A stretch of 64,000 nt of DNA, from the IMG/VR virus record IMGVR_UViG_3300036768_001863, positions 1-64,000 of that record; one strand, written 5' to 3'. This stretch comes from a virus. The position numbers and the translations under genes were made by a program. Below the pieces are notes generated by a model. The model was not told the origin of the DNA. It worked only from the letters and a program-made list of their open reading frames with translations, and searched no databases. Below, one piece after another: positions 7,407 to 16,650 of this stretch (within the stretch, counting starts at the first letter, position 1; the number at the start of each line of letters is the position of its first letter).

Positions 7407-8717
7407 TCAGATGAACTTGGGGCCTGGCCAGTAAGAGTTCTCCTCCTTGAGGGCGCACAGGTCGGCGTCCACGTAGGGGATCAGGTGCATGTGGTGCCAG
7501 GCGGAGGGGTAGCCGTTGGACAGACGCACGGCCTGGAAGCGGCAGCGGATCTCCGGCACGTACTTGGCGAAGTTGCGGTCGGTCACGTACCAGAAGTTGT
7601 TGCTGGACCAGAAGCTCACGTGCGTTGGGTCCTGGTAGGCTCCGCGGCCGCAGCGGCCGCTGTCGTCGCAGACGGCTGGCGTGTGCGTGAGCAGGAAGCC
7701 TCCAGGCACCAGCAGGTCGTACAGGTGGTTCATGAGCCAGGGCACCCGGTTGGCGGGGATGTGCTCCAGGAAATCGAAGGCGCGGAAGCAGCCTACGGAG
7801 TTGGGCTTCAGGTAAGGGAAGAGTCCTTCGGGCTGGAGGACGTCGCACTGGATGCCCAGGGGGTGCTTCTTGACCGCGGGGTCGATGTCGATGGGGATGT
7901 AGCCGTCCGGGCAGTTGTGCGCGCCGCCCAGGTCGTACATGGGCAGCTTCTCCCGCCGGCACCACTCCCGAACAAGGTCGTGCAACCAGCGGTCGCGGTG
8001 CTCGCGCGACCGGCGCTGGATCTCTTCCACGCGGACCTGGCACGTGGTCTGGCCATTCTGCCGGTGGAAGTAAAGCGGACGGTGGATATGCTCGAAGTGG
8101 ATACCCTTGAGGTAGGTGCGGATGAGCAGTTCGTGGTCGTCCGCCACCGGCAGGTCCGGGTTATGCCCGCCGACCAGGCGGTACGCCTCCCGGCTCCAGA
8201 CACGCACATGGTCTGGCGCGTACAGGATCTCACACAGGGAGCGTGGACCGATGGGATGGTGCTCGTTGACCTTGTAGTCGCGTCCCTTGTAGCTCCAGTC
8301 AAACTGGCGCCAGCCCCAGGCAGGCGAGTAGCACTGGCTCTCGTGCTTCATGTTGCAGCTGACATCGTCCGACCAGATGAAGCACAACCTGGGGCAGCGC
8401 TGGGCCGCCGCCACGACCTCCTCCAGGCAGTCATGTGTTATCAGGTCGTCGTGGTCGTACTCTAGCAGCAGGTCGCCGACTGCGTGGTCGCAGGCGAAAC
8501 GCTTGAGCGCACCGATGTTGGTCGCGTTGGAGCGCAGCAGGCGGACCCTGCCGTCTCCCTGAGTGATGTGTTCTACCGTCGTGGCGACCAGGTCGCTCTG
8601 GTCGCCGTTGGCGACGACGACCCATTCCCAGTCCTGGTATGTCTGTTCCTGCAAGCAGGCCCACACGTCTGGCAGCCATGCGGGATTGTGGCTGGGAGTG
8701 AATACACTGACTAACAT
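7407..8717 (-). CDS. GT2-family glycosyltransferase fused to SAM methyltransferase domain
   Basis: The start at ATG 8717 shares its A with the TGA of the fibre gene (TGATG), so the two are translationally coupled. The N-terminal domain begins with the GT2 hallmark VSVFTPSHNPAWLPDVWACL and has the metal-binding DHDD at residues 88-91. The C-terminal domain (about 260-436) has a class I methyltransferase pattern: a Gly-rich start (YDLGGAHNCPDGYIPIDID), an acidic strand end, and the DFLEHIP helix at 315-321. It probably adds a sugar and methylates it, or acts on two sites of the same glycan. The coupled collagen fibre is the natural candidate substrate, by inference. Confidence 0.8.
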   Translation of the reverse strand: MLVSVFTPSHNPAWLPDVWACLQEQTYQDWEWVVVANGDQSDLVATTVEHITQGDGRVRLLRSNATNIGALKRFACDHAVGDLLLEYDHDDLITHDCLEEVVAAAQRCPRLCFIWSDDVSCNMKHESQCYSPAWGWRQFDWSYKGRDYKVNEHHPIGPRSLCEILYAPDHVRVWSREAYRLVGGHNPDLPVADDHELLIRTYLKGIHFEHIHRPLYFHRQNGQTTCQVRVEEIQRRSREHRDRWLHDLVREWCRREKLPMYDLGGAHNCPDGYIPIDIDPAVKKHPLGIQCDVLQPEGLFPYLKPNSVGCFRAFDFLEHIPANRVPWLMNHLYDLLVPGGFLLTHTPAVCDDSGRCGRGAYQDPTHVSFWSSNNFWYVTDRNFAKYVPEIRCRFQAVRLSNGYPSAWHHMHLIPYVDADLCALKEENSYWPGPKFI

Positions 8718-11506
8718 CAGCTGCTCTCTCTCCAGGAGTTCCAGAAACGCTGGTTCCGTTCCATGTCTGCGCGGGTGTGGCGGCGGAAGCGCCAGGTGTG
8801 GCCCTTGCGGACACCCGACAGCCGGACGGTCACGCAGTCCACTTCTCTGTCTGTCTGGACAACTAGTTCGTTGCCCTCTACGCGCGCTGCCACCAGGGCC
8901 AGGTGGCTGGGCACGGCGCCGACGGCCACGATGCTACCTTCTTCGCAAACGTCAAGGAAGATCGGGTCGATGCGTTGTCTCCACTGGAACGTTCTGCCAG
9001 AGGTGCTGCCTGGACGTGCCGTTACTACATGGACGACGTCCTCGAAGCGGACTTCCGGCATTTCCACACAGGCGAGAGCGACGAACTCTGGCTCGTCCCA
9101 GCCGTTCCTTCTACTGTACGGGACGATGGCTGTCTTTTCTCCAGCTGGGCCCTGGTACCCCTGGTGCCCCTGGTACCCCTGGTACCCCTGTTCCCCCTGA
9201 TACCCCTGTTCCCCCTGGTACCCCTGGTACCCCTGGTACCCCTGTTCCCCCTGGTACCCCTGGTACCCCTGTGGACCTCCAGGGTCTCCCTGGTCTCCCT
9301 GATGACCTTGACTGCCCTGGTATCCCTGGTATCCCTGGTCTCCCTGGTCTCCCTGGTCTCCCTGATGACCTTGACTGCCCTGGTATCCCTGATGACCTTG
9401 ACTGCCCTGGTATCCCTGATGACCTTGACTGCCCTGGTCTCCCTGGTATCCCTGGTTCCCCTGTTCCCCCTGTTCCCCCTGTTCCCCCTGGTACCCCTGG
9501 TGCCCCTGTTCCCCCTGTTCCCCCTGGTGCCCCTGGTACCCCTGGTGCCCCTGGTACCCCTGGTGCCCCTGGTACCCCTGGTCTCCCTGTGGACCCTGGT
9601 CTCCATCTGGCCCAGGGTCTCCCTGTGGACCCTGGTCTCCATCTGGCCCAGGGTCTCCCTGTGGACCCTGGTCTCCATCTGGCCCAGGGTCTCCCTGTGG
9701 ACCCTGGTCTCCCTGTGGACCCTGGTCTCCATCTGGCCCAGGGTCTCCCTGTGGACCCTGGTATCCCTGTGGACCAGGGTCTCCCTGTGGACCCTGGTAT
9801 CCCTGTGGACCAGGGTCTCCCTGTGGACCCTGGTATCCCTGATAACCCTGGCTGCCCTGTCCGCCGCAGCGCGGCACTTGCAGGTCAATCGACAGTTCCC
9901 AGTCGCAGTCGGTTGCGTCCCGTACCTGACTGAAGCCGTAGACAAGGAAGCCGACGTCGCCGCAAGTGACTTCGCGGATGTCCAGGAACGGGTTCAGCTT
10001 GATGCAGGGGGCAACGGCGCCGATGTCCAGGCGCCAGATGCACTGGTCTGCCGGCCCGATCCGCTCGAACAGCCAGCTGATCGTCCCTGGGCCTGGTCTG
10101 GGACGTGGCCAGACGAAGCGGGGGTTGGCCGCGGCACGGAGTTCCGGACACGGTGCCCGGCTGTTGATCTCCAGGAACCAGTTGAAGCCGACGCGGTAGA
10201 AGTACCAGTGCGTGTAGCCACCCGCTCGGCCGAACCGGATCGGCGTGTAGCGTCCTGGCCTGCGCGGCAGGACTTCCGGGCAGTTGACCCGCAGCTGCGT
10301 GATGTCCACGTGGTACTGGCAGCCGGCGAGCCTGGCCACGCGCCAGCGGATGAAGCTGCCCGTGCCAGGGTCCACCCGTGTCTGCTCCAACCTGGGGCTG
10401 ATCCGCGGGCAGGGCACGTCCAGGTAGATGTCCAGCTCGAAGTTGCACGACGGCTTCTTGGCGACGACGAAGGTTAGCTGGCCGGCGCCGAACGGGACCG
10501 GCTTCGTCTTGAACGAGCTGGGCGCGATGCGCGGGCAGTGGTACTCGCCGCTGATGTCCAGCTCGAAGGTGCAGCCGATCTTTTTGAAGCGGAAGGACAG
10601 CCGCGGCTCCCGGTTGGTGATCTCACGCAGCTTGGTTGTCCGCGTGGTCAGAGGCTGGATGGCAGGACACGGCGACGTGACGTCGATGTCCAGCTCGAAC
10701 TCGCACTCACCTGGCTTCTTTCTCTTGAACTCGTAGTTCAGCCGGCCGGTGGCTCTGTCGAAGCGGACGATCTTGGTTTCCCGGCGGCGTGGCTCCACCT
10801 TGGGGCAGGGAGCCAGGACATGGATGTCCAGGTCGAAGGAGCACCCTACCTTGAAGAAGTAGAACCAGAGCCTGCCCACCGGCTTGTCGCTCAGGAACCG
10901 GACGTACCGGCTACGGCCGGGCGGCAGAGGACGCACCTCCGGGCACGGCACGGAGACCTGGATGTCCAGGTCGTAGTCGCAGTTCGGCAGCTTCACGAAG
11001 CCGAAGCGGAGCGTACCGAGGCGGTTCCGGGAGAACGGCACTTCCCGGAAGCGAGAGGTCGGCTTGATCTTGGGGCAGTGTACCTGGGCGTCGATTTCCA
11101 GGAGCCAGTCGCAGTCCGGCAGCGGCACGAAGCCGAAGCGCAGCAGGGACGGCCCGTCCGTGAACGGGACGGAGCGCGTCTGCTGCCAGGACGGCTGCAT
11201 CTCCGGGCAGCGCACGTCGGCCTCGACCTCCAGCGCGAAGGAGCAGCAGGCTTCCTTGTGGACGGTCACATCGAGGCGTGGTGTCAGGTGGCGTCCTTGC
11301 TGGATGCTCGTCCGGGAGACAGACAGGTTGGGGCAGGGTGGCTCCGGTGGCAGTTCCGTGATGGGGGGACTGTCGCAGGCGGGTATGTCGGCCGGCGCCT
11401 CCGGGACGCTCGGGTCGCGGATCAGGTCTTCGCACGGAATGCGCGGCACGGGCTCGACCTGGCACTTTTCCGGGTCGAAGGCAAAATCATGCTGGTCGCC
11501 GGCCAT
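8717..11506 (-). CDS. Long tail fibre: Cys/LDI repeats plus collagen-like Gly-X-Y tract (929 aa)
   Basis: ATG 11506 follows GGAGG. Residues about 70-545 hold roughly ten or eleven repeats of about 45 aa, each carrying the pattern C-x-(F/W)-x-L-(D/E)-I then CP-x-(I/V/L/M)-x-P. Residues about 549-792 are an uninterrupted collagen-like tract of [15 protein letters not shown] triplets, encoded by near-identical 9-base units. The C-terminal 135 residues are non-repetitive and could be the receptor-binding or trimerisation head. This is a typical phage fibre layout: repeat shaft, collagen stalk, tip. Regular cysteines suggest disulfides or metal sites. The following glycosyltransferase gene is coupled to it. 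Confidence 0.8.
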   Translation of the reverse strand: MAGDQHDFAFDPEKCQVEPVPRIPCEDLIRDPSVPEAPADIPACDSPPITELPPEPPCPNLSVSRTSIQQGRHLTPRLDVTVHKEACCSFALEVEADVRCPEMQPSWQQTRSVPFTDGPSLLRFGFVPLPDCDWLLEIDAQVHCPKIKPTSRFREVPFSRNRLGTLRFGFVKLPNCDYDLDIQVSVPCPEVRPLPPGRSRYVRFLSDKPVGRLWFYFFKVGCSFDLDIHVLAPCPKVEPRRRETKIVRFDRATGRLNYEFKRKKPGECEFELDIDVTSPCPAIQPLTTRTTKLREITNREPRLSFRFKKIGCTFELDISGEYHCPRIAPSSFKTKPVPFGAGQLTFVVAKKPSCNFELDIYLDVPCPRISPRLEQTRVDPGTGSFIRWRVARLAGCQYHVDITQLRVNCPEVLPRRPGRYTPIRFGRAGGYTHWYFYRVGFNWFLEINSRAPCPELRAAANPRFVWPRPRPGPGTISWLFERIGPADQCIWRLDIGAVAPCIKLNPFLDIREVTCGDVGFLVYGFSQVRDATDCDWELSIDLQVPRCGGQGSQGYQGYQGPQGDPGPQGYQGPQGDPGPQGYQGPQGDPGPDGDQGPQGDQGPQGDPGPDGDQGPQGDPGPDGDQGPQGDPGPDGDQGPQGDQGYQGHQGYQGHQGYQGHQGEQGEQGHQGYQGEQGEQGEQGNQGYQGDQGSQGHQGYQGSQGHQGYQGSQGHQGDQGDQGDQGYQGYQGSQGHQGDQGDPGGPQGYQGYQGEQGYQGYQGYQGEQGYQGEQGYQGYQGHQGYQGPAGEKTAIVPYSRRNGWDEPEFVALACVEMPEVRFEDVVHVVTARPGSTSGRTFQWRQRIDPIFLDVCEEGSIVAVGAVPSHLALVAARVEGNELVVQTDREVDCVTVRLSGVRKGHTWRFRRHTRADMERNQRFWNSWRESS

Positions 11507-11519
11507 CCGTTACCTCCGC

Positions 11520-12509
11520 TCAACAGCTTTCCGAGACGTCTGAAACGGTGTCGAAGCACGTCACCAGCCCGGCCATGTTGACGTCGATCACGACCTTGTG
11601 TTCTTCCGGCACGGAGACGATGGTGACGCCGGGACCAGCCGTCAGCTCGAACTGCCGCCCTCCGCTGCCGTTGATGGAACGGAGGACGTCGTTGCAGCGC
11701 GGGCCGCCCTCTAGCAGCTGACTGCCCGCAGGCGGCACCTCGCCCGCGAACAGCGGCGCCGGCTCGCACGGCTCGCCGTCTCCTGCTCCCACGGCGGCGC
11801 CGAAGATAATGGACCCTTCTTCCTGCCGGATGACGGCGTTGTAGCCTGGGACAAAGATAATGTCTCCGACCAGACAGGGCTCGTACACATGCACGGTCCC
11901 CGTCGGATAGGGGAAGATGACCTCCGGGCAGCCGTCGGGAGCCGACACGCGCGTCCGGTCGTCGTTGGCCAGCCCCACCCGGGCGACGTAGGTGCCAGCC
12001 AGGTTCTGGACCAGAGCCGGCTCCACCACGGCGCCGCCGGCGCCGCGCTCGATGACGCCGTCCACGGGCAGCAGCAGCTCCAGCTCCGCCATCTTGCCTG
12101 TAACCAGGAAGCCGGACCAGGCCGTTTCCTCGCATGTGGCAGGAAGAGAGGACGACTGGCTGCTGGCGGAGAAACCTTCGTTGTCGCTGTCGCCAGAGTC
12201 GGCGAACTCCAGGCAGTAGTCCTGCCCTCCCAGCCGGCGGAGGAAGACCAGCGGCGTGCGGAACAGGCCCGGCGCGTCGGACGCGAACTCGAAGTAGAAC
12301 GTGTCGCCCTGTCGGCGCAGGCGGTCCAGGTAGACGGTGTGGACCCCGTCCACGAACCCGGCCGGTCCGTACAGCACGAAGCCGCAGTCCACGACGATGG
12401 CGTGCGGCAGGCGGCGCAGTGTCAGGGGGCCGTGGGGCTGGGCCACCGTCCCTGTCCGGAACGGGTAGGAGCGGTTGGCGTTCTGGTTGTAAAACCCTGG
12501 TTCAGCCAT
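11520..12509 (-). CDS. YP-motif adhesin/fibre paralogue, 329 aa
   Basis: The start is set at ATG 12509 because the 15 residues upstream come from non-coding sequence. The N-terminus carries the motif shared with neighbouring genes (EPGFYNQNANRSYPFRTG). The C-terminal quarter carries a shared module beginning VLRSINGSGGRQFEL. The body is predicted beta-rich. It is one of four to five tandem paralogues (11520-17613), so it probably belongs to a set of tail fibre or baseplate appendage proteins. The exact role is unknown. Confidence 0.65.
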   Translation of the reverse strand: MAEPGFYNQNANRSYPFRTGTVAQPHGPLTLRRLPHAIVVDCGFVLYGPAGFVDGVHTVYLDRLRRQGDTFYFEFASDAPGLFRTPLVFLRRLGGQDYCLEFADSGDSDNEGFSASSQSSSLPATCEETAWSGFLVTGKMAELELLLPVDGVIERGAGGAVVEPALVQNLAGTYVARVGLANDDRTRVSAPDGCPEVIFPYPTGTVHVYEPCLVGDIIFVPGYNAVIRQEEGSIIFGAAVGAGDGEPCEPAPLFAGEVPPAGSQLLEGGPRCNDVLRSINGSGGRQFELTAGPGVTIVSVPEEHKVVIDVNMAGLVTCFDTVSDVSESC

Positions 12510-12513
12510 GCCT

Positions 12514-12528
12514 AAAATCCGTTTTTTA
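12514..12528 (-). repeat. 15-base intergenic motif, copy 1
   Basis: The 15 bases AAAATCCGTTTTTTA (plus strand) occur here between the stop at 12541 and the start at 12509, and identically at 54970-54984 upstream of another gene start. Both copies face the same way relative to transcription. Short AT-rich repeats at gene starts in a GC-rich phage could be a phage-specific promoter or translation element. Confidence 0.4.
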
Positions 12529-12540
12529 GGACTTTCCCGA

Positions 12541-13380
12541 TTAGCCGACCACACCGGTCGCGTTCGCCGGTTCTCCCACGGCCTCGATACGGGCCCCGCC
12601 CGCCGTGGGAATGATGCGCAACACCGTGTCGGCGGCCAGCTGGTGGTTGCTGGTCAGGACCAGGCCGCCGGTCGCGTCCGGCTGGCACTCGAACGTCTGG
12701 TTGGGCCCGACCACGCGCACGCGGCGGATGAACCTCGGCGTGTCATACAGGTCGTTGGGGGCGCACAGCCGGCGGCGAAAGAGCGGGTCGCCGACCACGT
12801 CCACGCGGACGGCGGGCACGGTGCGTTGCGGCCGGCCGCAGCGGTCCAGCACCGTCACCTCCGCGGTGCGGAAGACCACGCCGTCGTCTCCCACCAGCCA
12901 GACCTCGCCGGTGAACAGGGTGCCGTCCTCCAGGCGGAAGCCGCGCACGCCGACCTCGGGGGTCGGGAAATGGACCGTGGACGCGAACTCGCTGCCGTCC
13001 GGGTCGAACTCGTGCGTGCCGACGCCCCAGGACTGGAAGACGGCCAGGCGCTCCGGCGCGCTGACCAGCAGGCCGGCGGGACGGCCGAAGGCGTCCTGGA
13101 ACACGACGGTGCCGCTGCTGCCCACCAGGGGAAAGGTGCCCGTGGCCAGGTCCGGCGTGGTGCTGTCGCCCAGTACCAGGGACACGCGCTGGTGGTCGAT
13201 GCGCACCTTTGCCAGGTACAGGCCGGCGGCGGCACCGACCGGGTACAGGGCGGCATCCAGGAACGTCCCTTCCACCAGGACGCGCCCGTCCCTGCTTGTC
13301 ATGCTAGCCCGCTCGCTGAACGGGTACTTGGTCGCCTCGTGCTGCCGGCGCCATTCCGGGAACAGGGTCCGCTCGGCCAT
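12541..13380 (-). CDS. YP-motif adhesin/fibre paralogue, 279 aa
   Basis: The start at ATG 13380 overlaps the upstream stop as TAATG. The N-terminus has the shared pattern (WRRQHEATKYPFSERASM), including the aromatic, Gln/Glu and YP residues. The rest is beta-rich with many Val/Gly/Asp turns. It lacks the cysteine cluster of the larger paralogues and is the shortest of the set, so it may be a minimal version. Its role is inferred from the family: virion appendage. Confidence 0.65.
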   Translation of the reverse strand: MAERTLFPEWRRQHEATKYPFSERASMTSRDGRVLVEGTFLDAALYPVGAAAGLYLAKVRIDHQRVSLVLGDSTTPDLATGTFPLVGSSGTVVFQDAFGRPAGLLVSAPERLAVFQSWGVGTHEFDPDGSEFASTVHFPTPEVGVRGFRLEDGTLFTGEVWLVGDDGVVFRTAEVTVLDRCGRPQRTVPAVRVDVVGDPLFRRRLCAPNDLYDTPRFIRRVRVVGPNQTFECQPDATGGLVLTSNHQLAADTVLRIIPTAGGARIEAVGEPANATGVVG

Positions 13381-15053
13381 TACGGGTACTCCTGGACGAG
13401 GAAGTTAGAGAAGCGCGCCAGTGCCCGGTTGGCGCCGAAGCCGTTTCTGCCGTTGCTCGGGCCGTAGTCGTTTACCTCCACCGTCAGGGAGACGTCGGTG
13501 CTGCCGGGGCTTGTCACCGAGGTCAGCTGGGCCGTGATGGTGTGGCGGCCGGGCCCGGGTCCAGGGACGACAGTGGCCGCGAGGCGATACCAGTGGTCCA
13601 GGACCAGGCCGGGGACGATGACCGGCGCCACGCGGACGAAGCTGGTGCCGTTGAAGCGACTGACGAGGAACTGCTGGTCATCGTAGTCGATCTCGACCTG
13701 GTAGTAGAAGTCCCGTCCGTTGTCCAGCGGGTGCGGTCGATGGTTGAGTACCAGGGCGGCATTGTGCCGCGCTCCGGTCGGTCCGGGCACCATCTTGACG
13801 TCGGCCTGCAAGCGGCGGCCCGCCGTGCTGTCGTCGAAGCCGTTCCAGACGATGACGTTGCGCATGGCCGCCGTGGCACTGCCGAGACTGTGCCCGGACA
13901 GTGGCAGCGAGGACGAGGACGAGGACGAGAATGACTGGGACGCAGCCAGCTCGGGACAGACAGGGTCGGGGCTGGCGTCGGCGACCATCTGCCACAGGCC
14001 GCTGCGCGTCTCGAAGTCCCGGGCGTTGCCGTCCAGGAAGCAGTCCCGGTAGGGCAACGCCCCCAGGTGCCGCAGCGACTCGGACTCGGCCGGCGGTGGC
14101 GGCAATGGCGGCGGGCTGGCAGGAGGGTGCAGGGGGATCGGATCGTACTCGCTGGGCAGTCTTCCCGTATCGTCGGGCAAATGGGGTGGCAGGCAGGCAT
14201 CTGCCAGGCCCAGGCCGCAGTCGATGACGATGCCGCACGGCCCGTCGATCTTGCCCACGACGGCACAGCCGCGGAACTCTAGGGTGATGGTCCCGTCGCA
14301 GTCAGGTGTCACGGCGTTGATGAACTCGACCGGCTCCGGCTGCCCGCAGGTGCCGGACTCCGGCCGGCCGGCGCAGGGGCCGGCAAATTCCCGAAAGGTG
14401 TTCTTCTCCCGGAGGTGGCCGGGGATGTTGGCTGCTTCGGGTGGCACGGGGAGGCCGTCTGCGCCGGCCGTGTCCGCCAGGCGCAGGACGATGCAGTCGC
14501 GCAGCACGCCGGCGATCTCTCGTTCTTCCTTGCGCAGCAGGAGCGGGGCCAGCGCGCGCAGCGTGACCACGCCCGTCAGGCGGTCCGCGGCGTGGGCCAC
14601 CTGGGCGCTGGTCACGGGGAGGGGGCGGTAGGGCCTGGCGGCGCGCGCCGCCAGGCGGGACTGGCGTGGCGTGGCGAAGCGGCCCTGATAGGGGACGTCG
14701 CGGGTACCGGCGCCGAAGACGACCCAGCCAGCCGTGCCTGCCACCTGGGGCCAGAGGGCATGCACGCGCCCGTCCTCCACTGGCTGGGGGACGGACACGA
14801 CGGCCAGCGGCACATGGCCAGGGATGTCCAGGTCGTCTGCTGCCTGGATGGTCAGCGTGACCAGGGACGGCGTGACGCTCAGCGCGGACAGGAAGGCGTA
14901 CCGTCCCAGGGTCAGCGGCCAGCGCAGCTGCATGTCGGCCAGGACGTGGGACGGCAGGCGCCGGCCGTTGTCGTCCACGGCCGTGGCCGCCTCATCGACT
15001 GGGTAGGCGATGCCCTCGTTCTGCGTGTACCAGTGCAGGTTGCGTATGGCCAT
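13380..15053 (-). CDS. YP-motif adhesin/fibre paralogue with Cys module, 557 aa
   Basis: The start is set at ATG 15053, 7 bases after GGAGA, directly after the upstream stop. The N-terminal motif is LHWYTQNEGIAYPVDEAA. A middle segment (FINAVTPDCDGTITLEFRGC ... DCGLGLADAC) resembles the cysteine module of the neighbouring paralogues. A Pro-rich linker and a Ser-run (SFSSSSSSS) lead to a C-terminal domain that looks like a LamG/concanavalin-type jelly roll (FYYQVEIDYDDQQFLVSRFN). That fold commonly binds sugars, so this may be a receptor-binding appendage. Confidence 0.65.
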   Translation of the reverse strand: MAIRNLHWYTQNEGIAYPVDEAATAVDDNGRRLPSHVLADMQLRWPLTLGRYAFLSALSVTPSLVTLTIQAADDLDIPGHVPLAVVSVPQPVEDGRVHALWPQVAGTAGWVVFGAGTRDVPYQGRFATPRQSRLAARAARPYRPLPVTSAQVAHAADRLTGVVTLRALAPLLLRKEEREIAGVLRDCIVLRLADTAGADGLPVPPEAANIPGHLREKNTFREFAGPCAGRPESGTCGQPEPVEFINAVTPDCDGTITLEFRGCAVVGKIDGPCGIVIDCGLGLADACLPPHLPDDTGRLPSEYDPIPLHPPASPPPLPPPPAESESLRHLGALPYRDCFLDGNARDFETRSGLWQMVADASPDPVCPELAASQSFSSSSSSSLPLSGHSLGSATAAMRNVIVWNGFDDSTAGRRLQADVKMVPGPTGARHNAALVLNHRPHPLDNGRDFYYQVEIDYDDQQFLVSRFNGTSFVRVAPVIVPGLVLDHWYRLAATVVPGPGPGRHTITAQLTSVTSPGSTDVSLTVEVNDYGPSNGRNGFGANRALARFSNFLVQEYP

Positions 15054-15054
15054 G

Positions 15055-16635
15055 CTACGACTCTCCGGCCGGCTGGACAATGGGCGCGGCGCACTGCTCG
15101 CATGCCGTCAGCTTCCGCCGCGGGTCGAGCGGCGCCGTCCGCTGGACCACGGCGCGCACGGCCTCTCCCTCGGGGATGGCGGCCTCGTCCCAGCGCGCCG
15201 AGACCTCCTCGGGCACGTCCACCTCGGGCTGGTCCGGCCCGACCGGTTCCGGAACATGGACGCTGAACGCCACCTCCACGGTGTCGCCGGTCTGGCAGCC
15301 GGGAAAGCAGGCCCGGAACTTGGCCGTGGTCGTGGCGCGGGGCCCGGCGTGGTCCACGAAGAAGCTCACGGTCGGCAGGCGCACCAGCGGGACGTGTCCC
15401 TGCTCCCCGTCCGTGGTTGTCCCCTCCAGGACCGGGTCGGCCACCTGCAGGCGCGCTGGCACCTCGACGGGAGCGCTGCGGGCTGGATGGCGCGTGAAGT
15501 GTCGGAACGTGAAGCGCAGCTCCAGCGGCCCGATGCACAGGTCAGAGAAGTTGCAGTAGGCGGCGCCGACAAACAGCTTGCAGTCGCTGTCGCTGGACAC
15601 TACCAGGCGGGCGGGGCACTCCAGGCGGCGCTGGCGCTCGGCTTCCCAGCGGCCGATGTTGTTCCGGTGCGTGTCCCGTGCGGACTCGGCCAGCAGGCCG
15701 GCCTGCCGCCAGCGCTCCCAGGTGCGGGCCAGCCCGCGGTAGGTGCGCACGAAATAGGAGCAGGCACAGCAGGGGGTGCAGTCGTTGAACAGGCGCACCG
15801 TGCTGGCGGCGTCCGCTGGTGGAAAGTCGTGGTAGGCGTAGACGGCCTCTCTTCCCTCTGGACCGTCGGTGACATGCAGCGCCCGCTGGGCCCGCAGGCA
15901 GCCGTCTAGCTGGAGGAAGAAGTTGCCGGCGGCATCGGGGGCGGTGTGGTTGATGCGGCGCACCAGGACTTCCGTGTCGAGGCAGGACGGCTGGCGCCCC
16001 AGGCCGGCGCCAGGCACGGCGTCCATGTCCACGCGGTCGATGGCGGGTCCGCCGTCCGTGCGCGCCGTGCCGCGGCCTGCCAGCTGGATGTTGTAGCCTG
16101 CCTCCAGGAGGACCGGGCCGCGGAAGGTCTGGAGGCCGACCCGGATGGCGCGCAGCCGCCTCGGCAGACGGTTCAGCGTGCGCGGGTCCAGTTCGCCGTT
16201 GGCCGGAGTGATATGCTGGCTGTAGGTACGGACCTCGGCCCCTGGTTCCCAGTCCGTGTGCAGGGTAAGGCGGCAGACCTCCTCCTCGGTCTCCCACTGC
16301 ACGATGAGCAGGCGTCCTCCCCAGGGGACTTCCCGGTAGGACGTCGCGCTGGTGGAGTCGAAAACGACCCGGTCGTGCGCGTCCAGCACGACGAGGTCTT
16401 TGGCGTGCGTCGGCGCCGGCATGCCGGCCGGCAAGGGGGCCGGCTCCGTGCCGCAGCCGTACAGCCAGGCGAGGCGGAAGGGGTAGACGAGGGCGCAGGC
16501 GTCATCGAGGTAGGACAGGTAGAAGTCGCCGAGCAGATCCTGGATGTCGGCGCTGGGCTCCACCAGGGGGTAGAGGCTGCCGCCGCCGGGCGGCTGGTTG
16601 ACGCCGATGGCCTGGCGCCCGAACTGGTGTGTCAT
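15055..16635 (-). CDS. Fibre/adhesin relative with Cys-rich module, 526 aa
   Basis: ATG 16635. A YP appears near the N-terminus (GGSLYPLVEPSADIQDLLGD) but the surrounding motif is diverged. Residues about 215-300 contain VRRINHTAPDAAGNFFLQLD, then FNDCTPCCACSYF, matching the cysteine module of the 320-aa paralogue downstream of 17613. A charged helical stretch and further Cys-containing beta regions follow. Six or more Cys pairs suggest metal sites or disulfides. It belongs to the same appendage set by context and shared module. Confidence 0.6.
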   Translation of the reverse strand: MTHQFGRQAIGVNQPPGGGSLYPLVEPSADIQDLLGDFYLSYLDDACALVYPFRLAWLYGCGTEPAPLPAGMPAPTHAKDLVVLDAHDRVVFDSTSATSYREVPWGGRLLIVQWETEEEVCRLTLHTDWEPGAEVRTYSQHITPANGELDPRTLNRLPRRLRAIRVGLQTFRGPVLLEAGYNIQLAGRGTARTDGGPAIDRVDMDAVPGAGLGRQPSCLDTEVLVRRINHTAPDAAGNFFLQLDGCLRAQRALHVTDGPEGREAVYAYHDFPPADAASTVRLFNDCTPCCACSYFVRTYRGLARTWERWRQAGLLAESARDTHRNNIGRWEAERQRRLECPARLVVSSDSDCKLFVGAAYCNFSDLCIGPLELRFTFRHFTRHPARSAPVEVPARLQVADPVLEGTTTDGEQGHVPLVRLPTVSFFVDHAGPRATTTAKFRACFPGCQTGDTVEVAFSVHVPEPVGPDQPEVDVPEEVSARWDEAAIPEGEAVRAVVQRTAPLDPRRKLTACEQCAAPIVQPAGES

Positions 16636-16650
16636 GGCGCCTCCCGTGCC

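Noticed and set aside
8563-10477. Two long plus-strand frames (456 and 524 aa) opposite the collagen fibre
   Set aside because: They translate the complement of the Gly-X-Y tract into Pro/Leu/Val repeats. No ribosome binding site, and the minus-strand product is a clear collagen-like protein.
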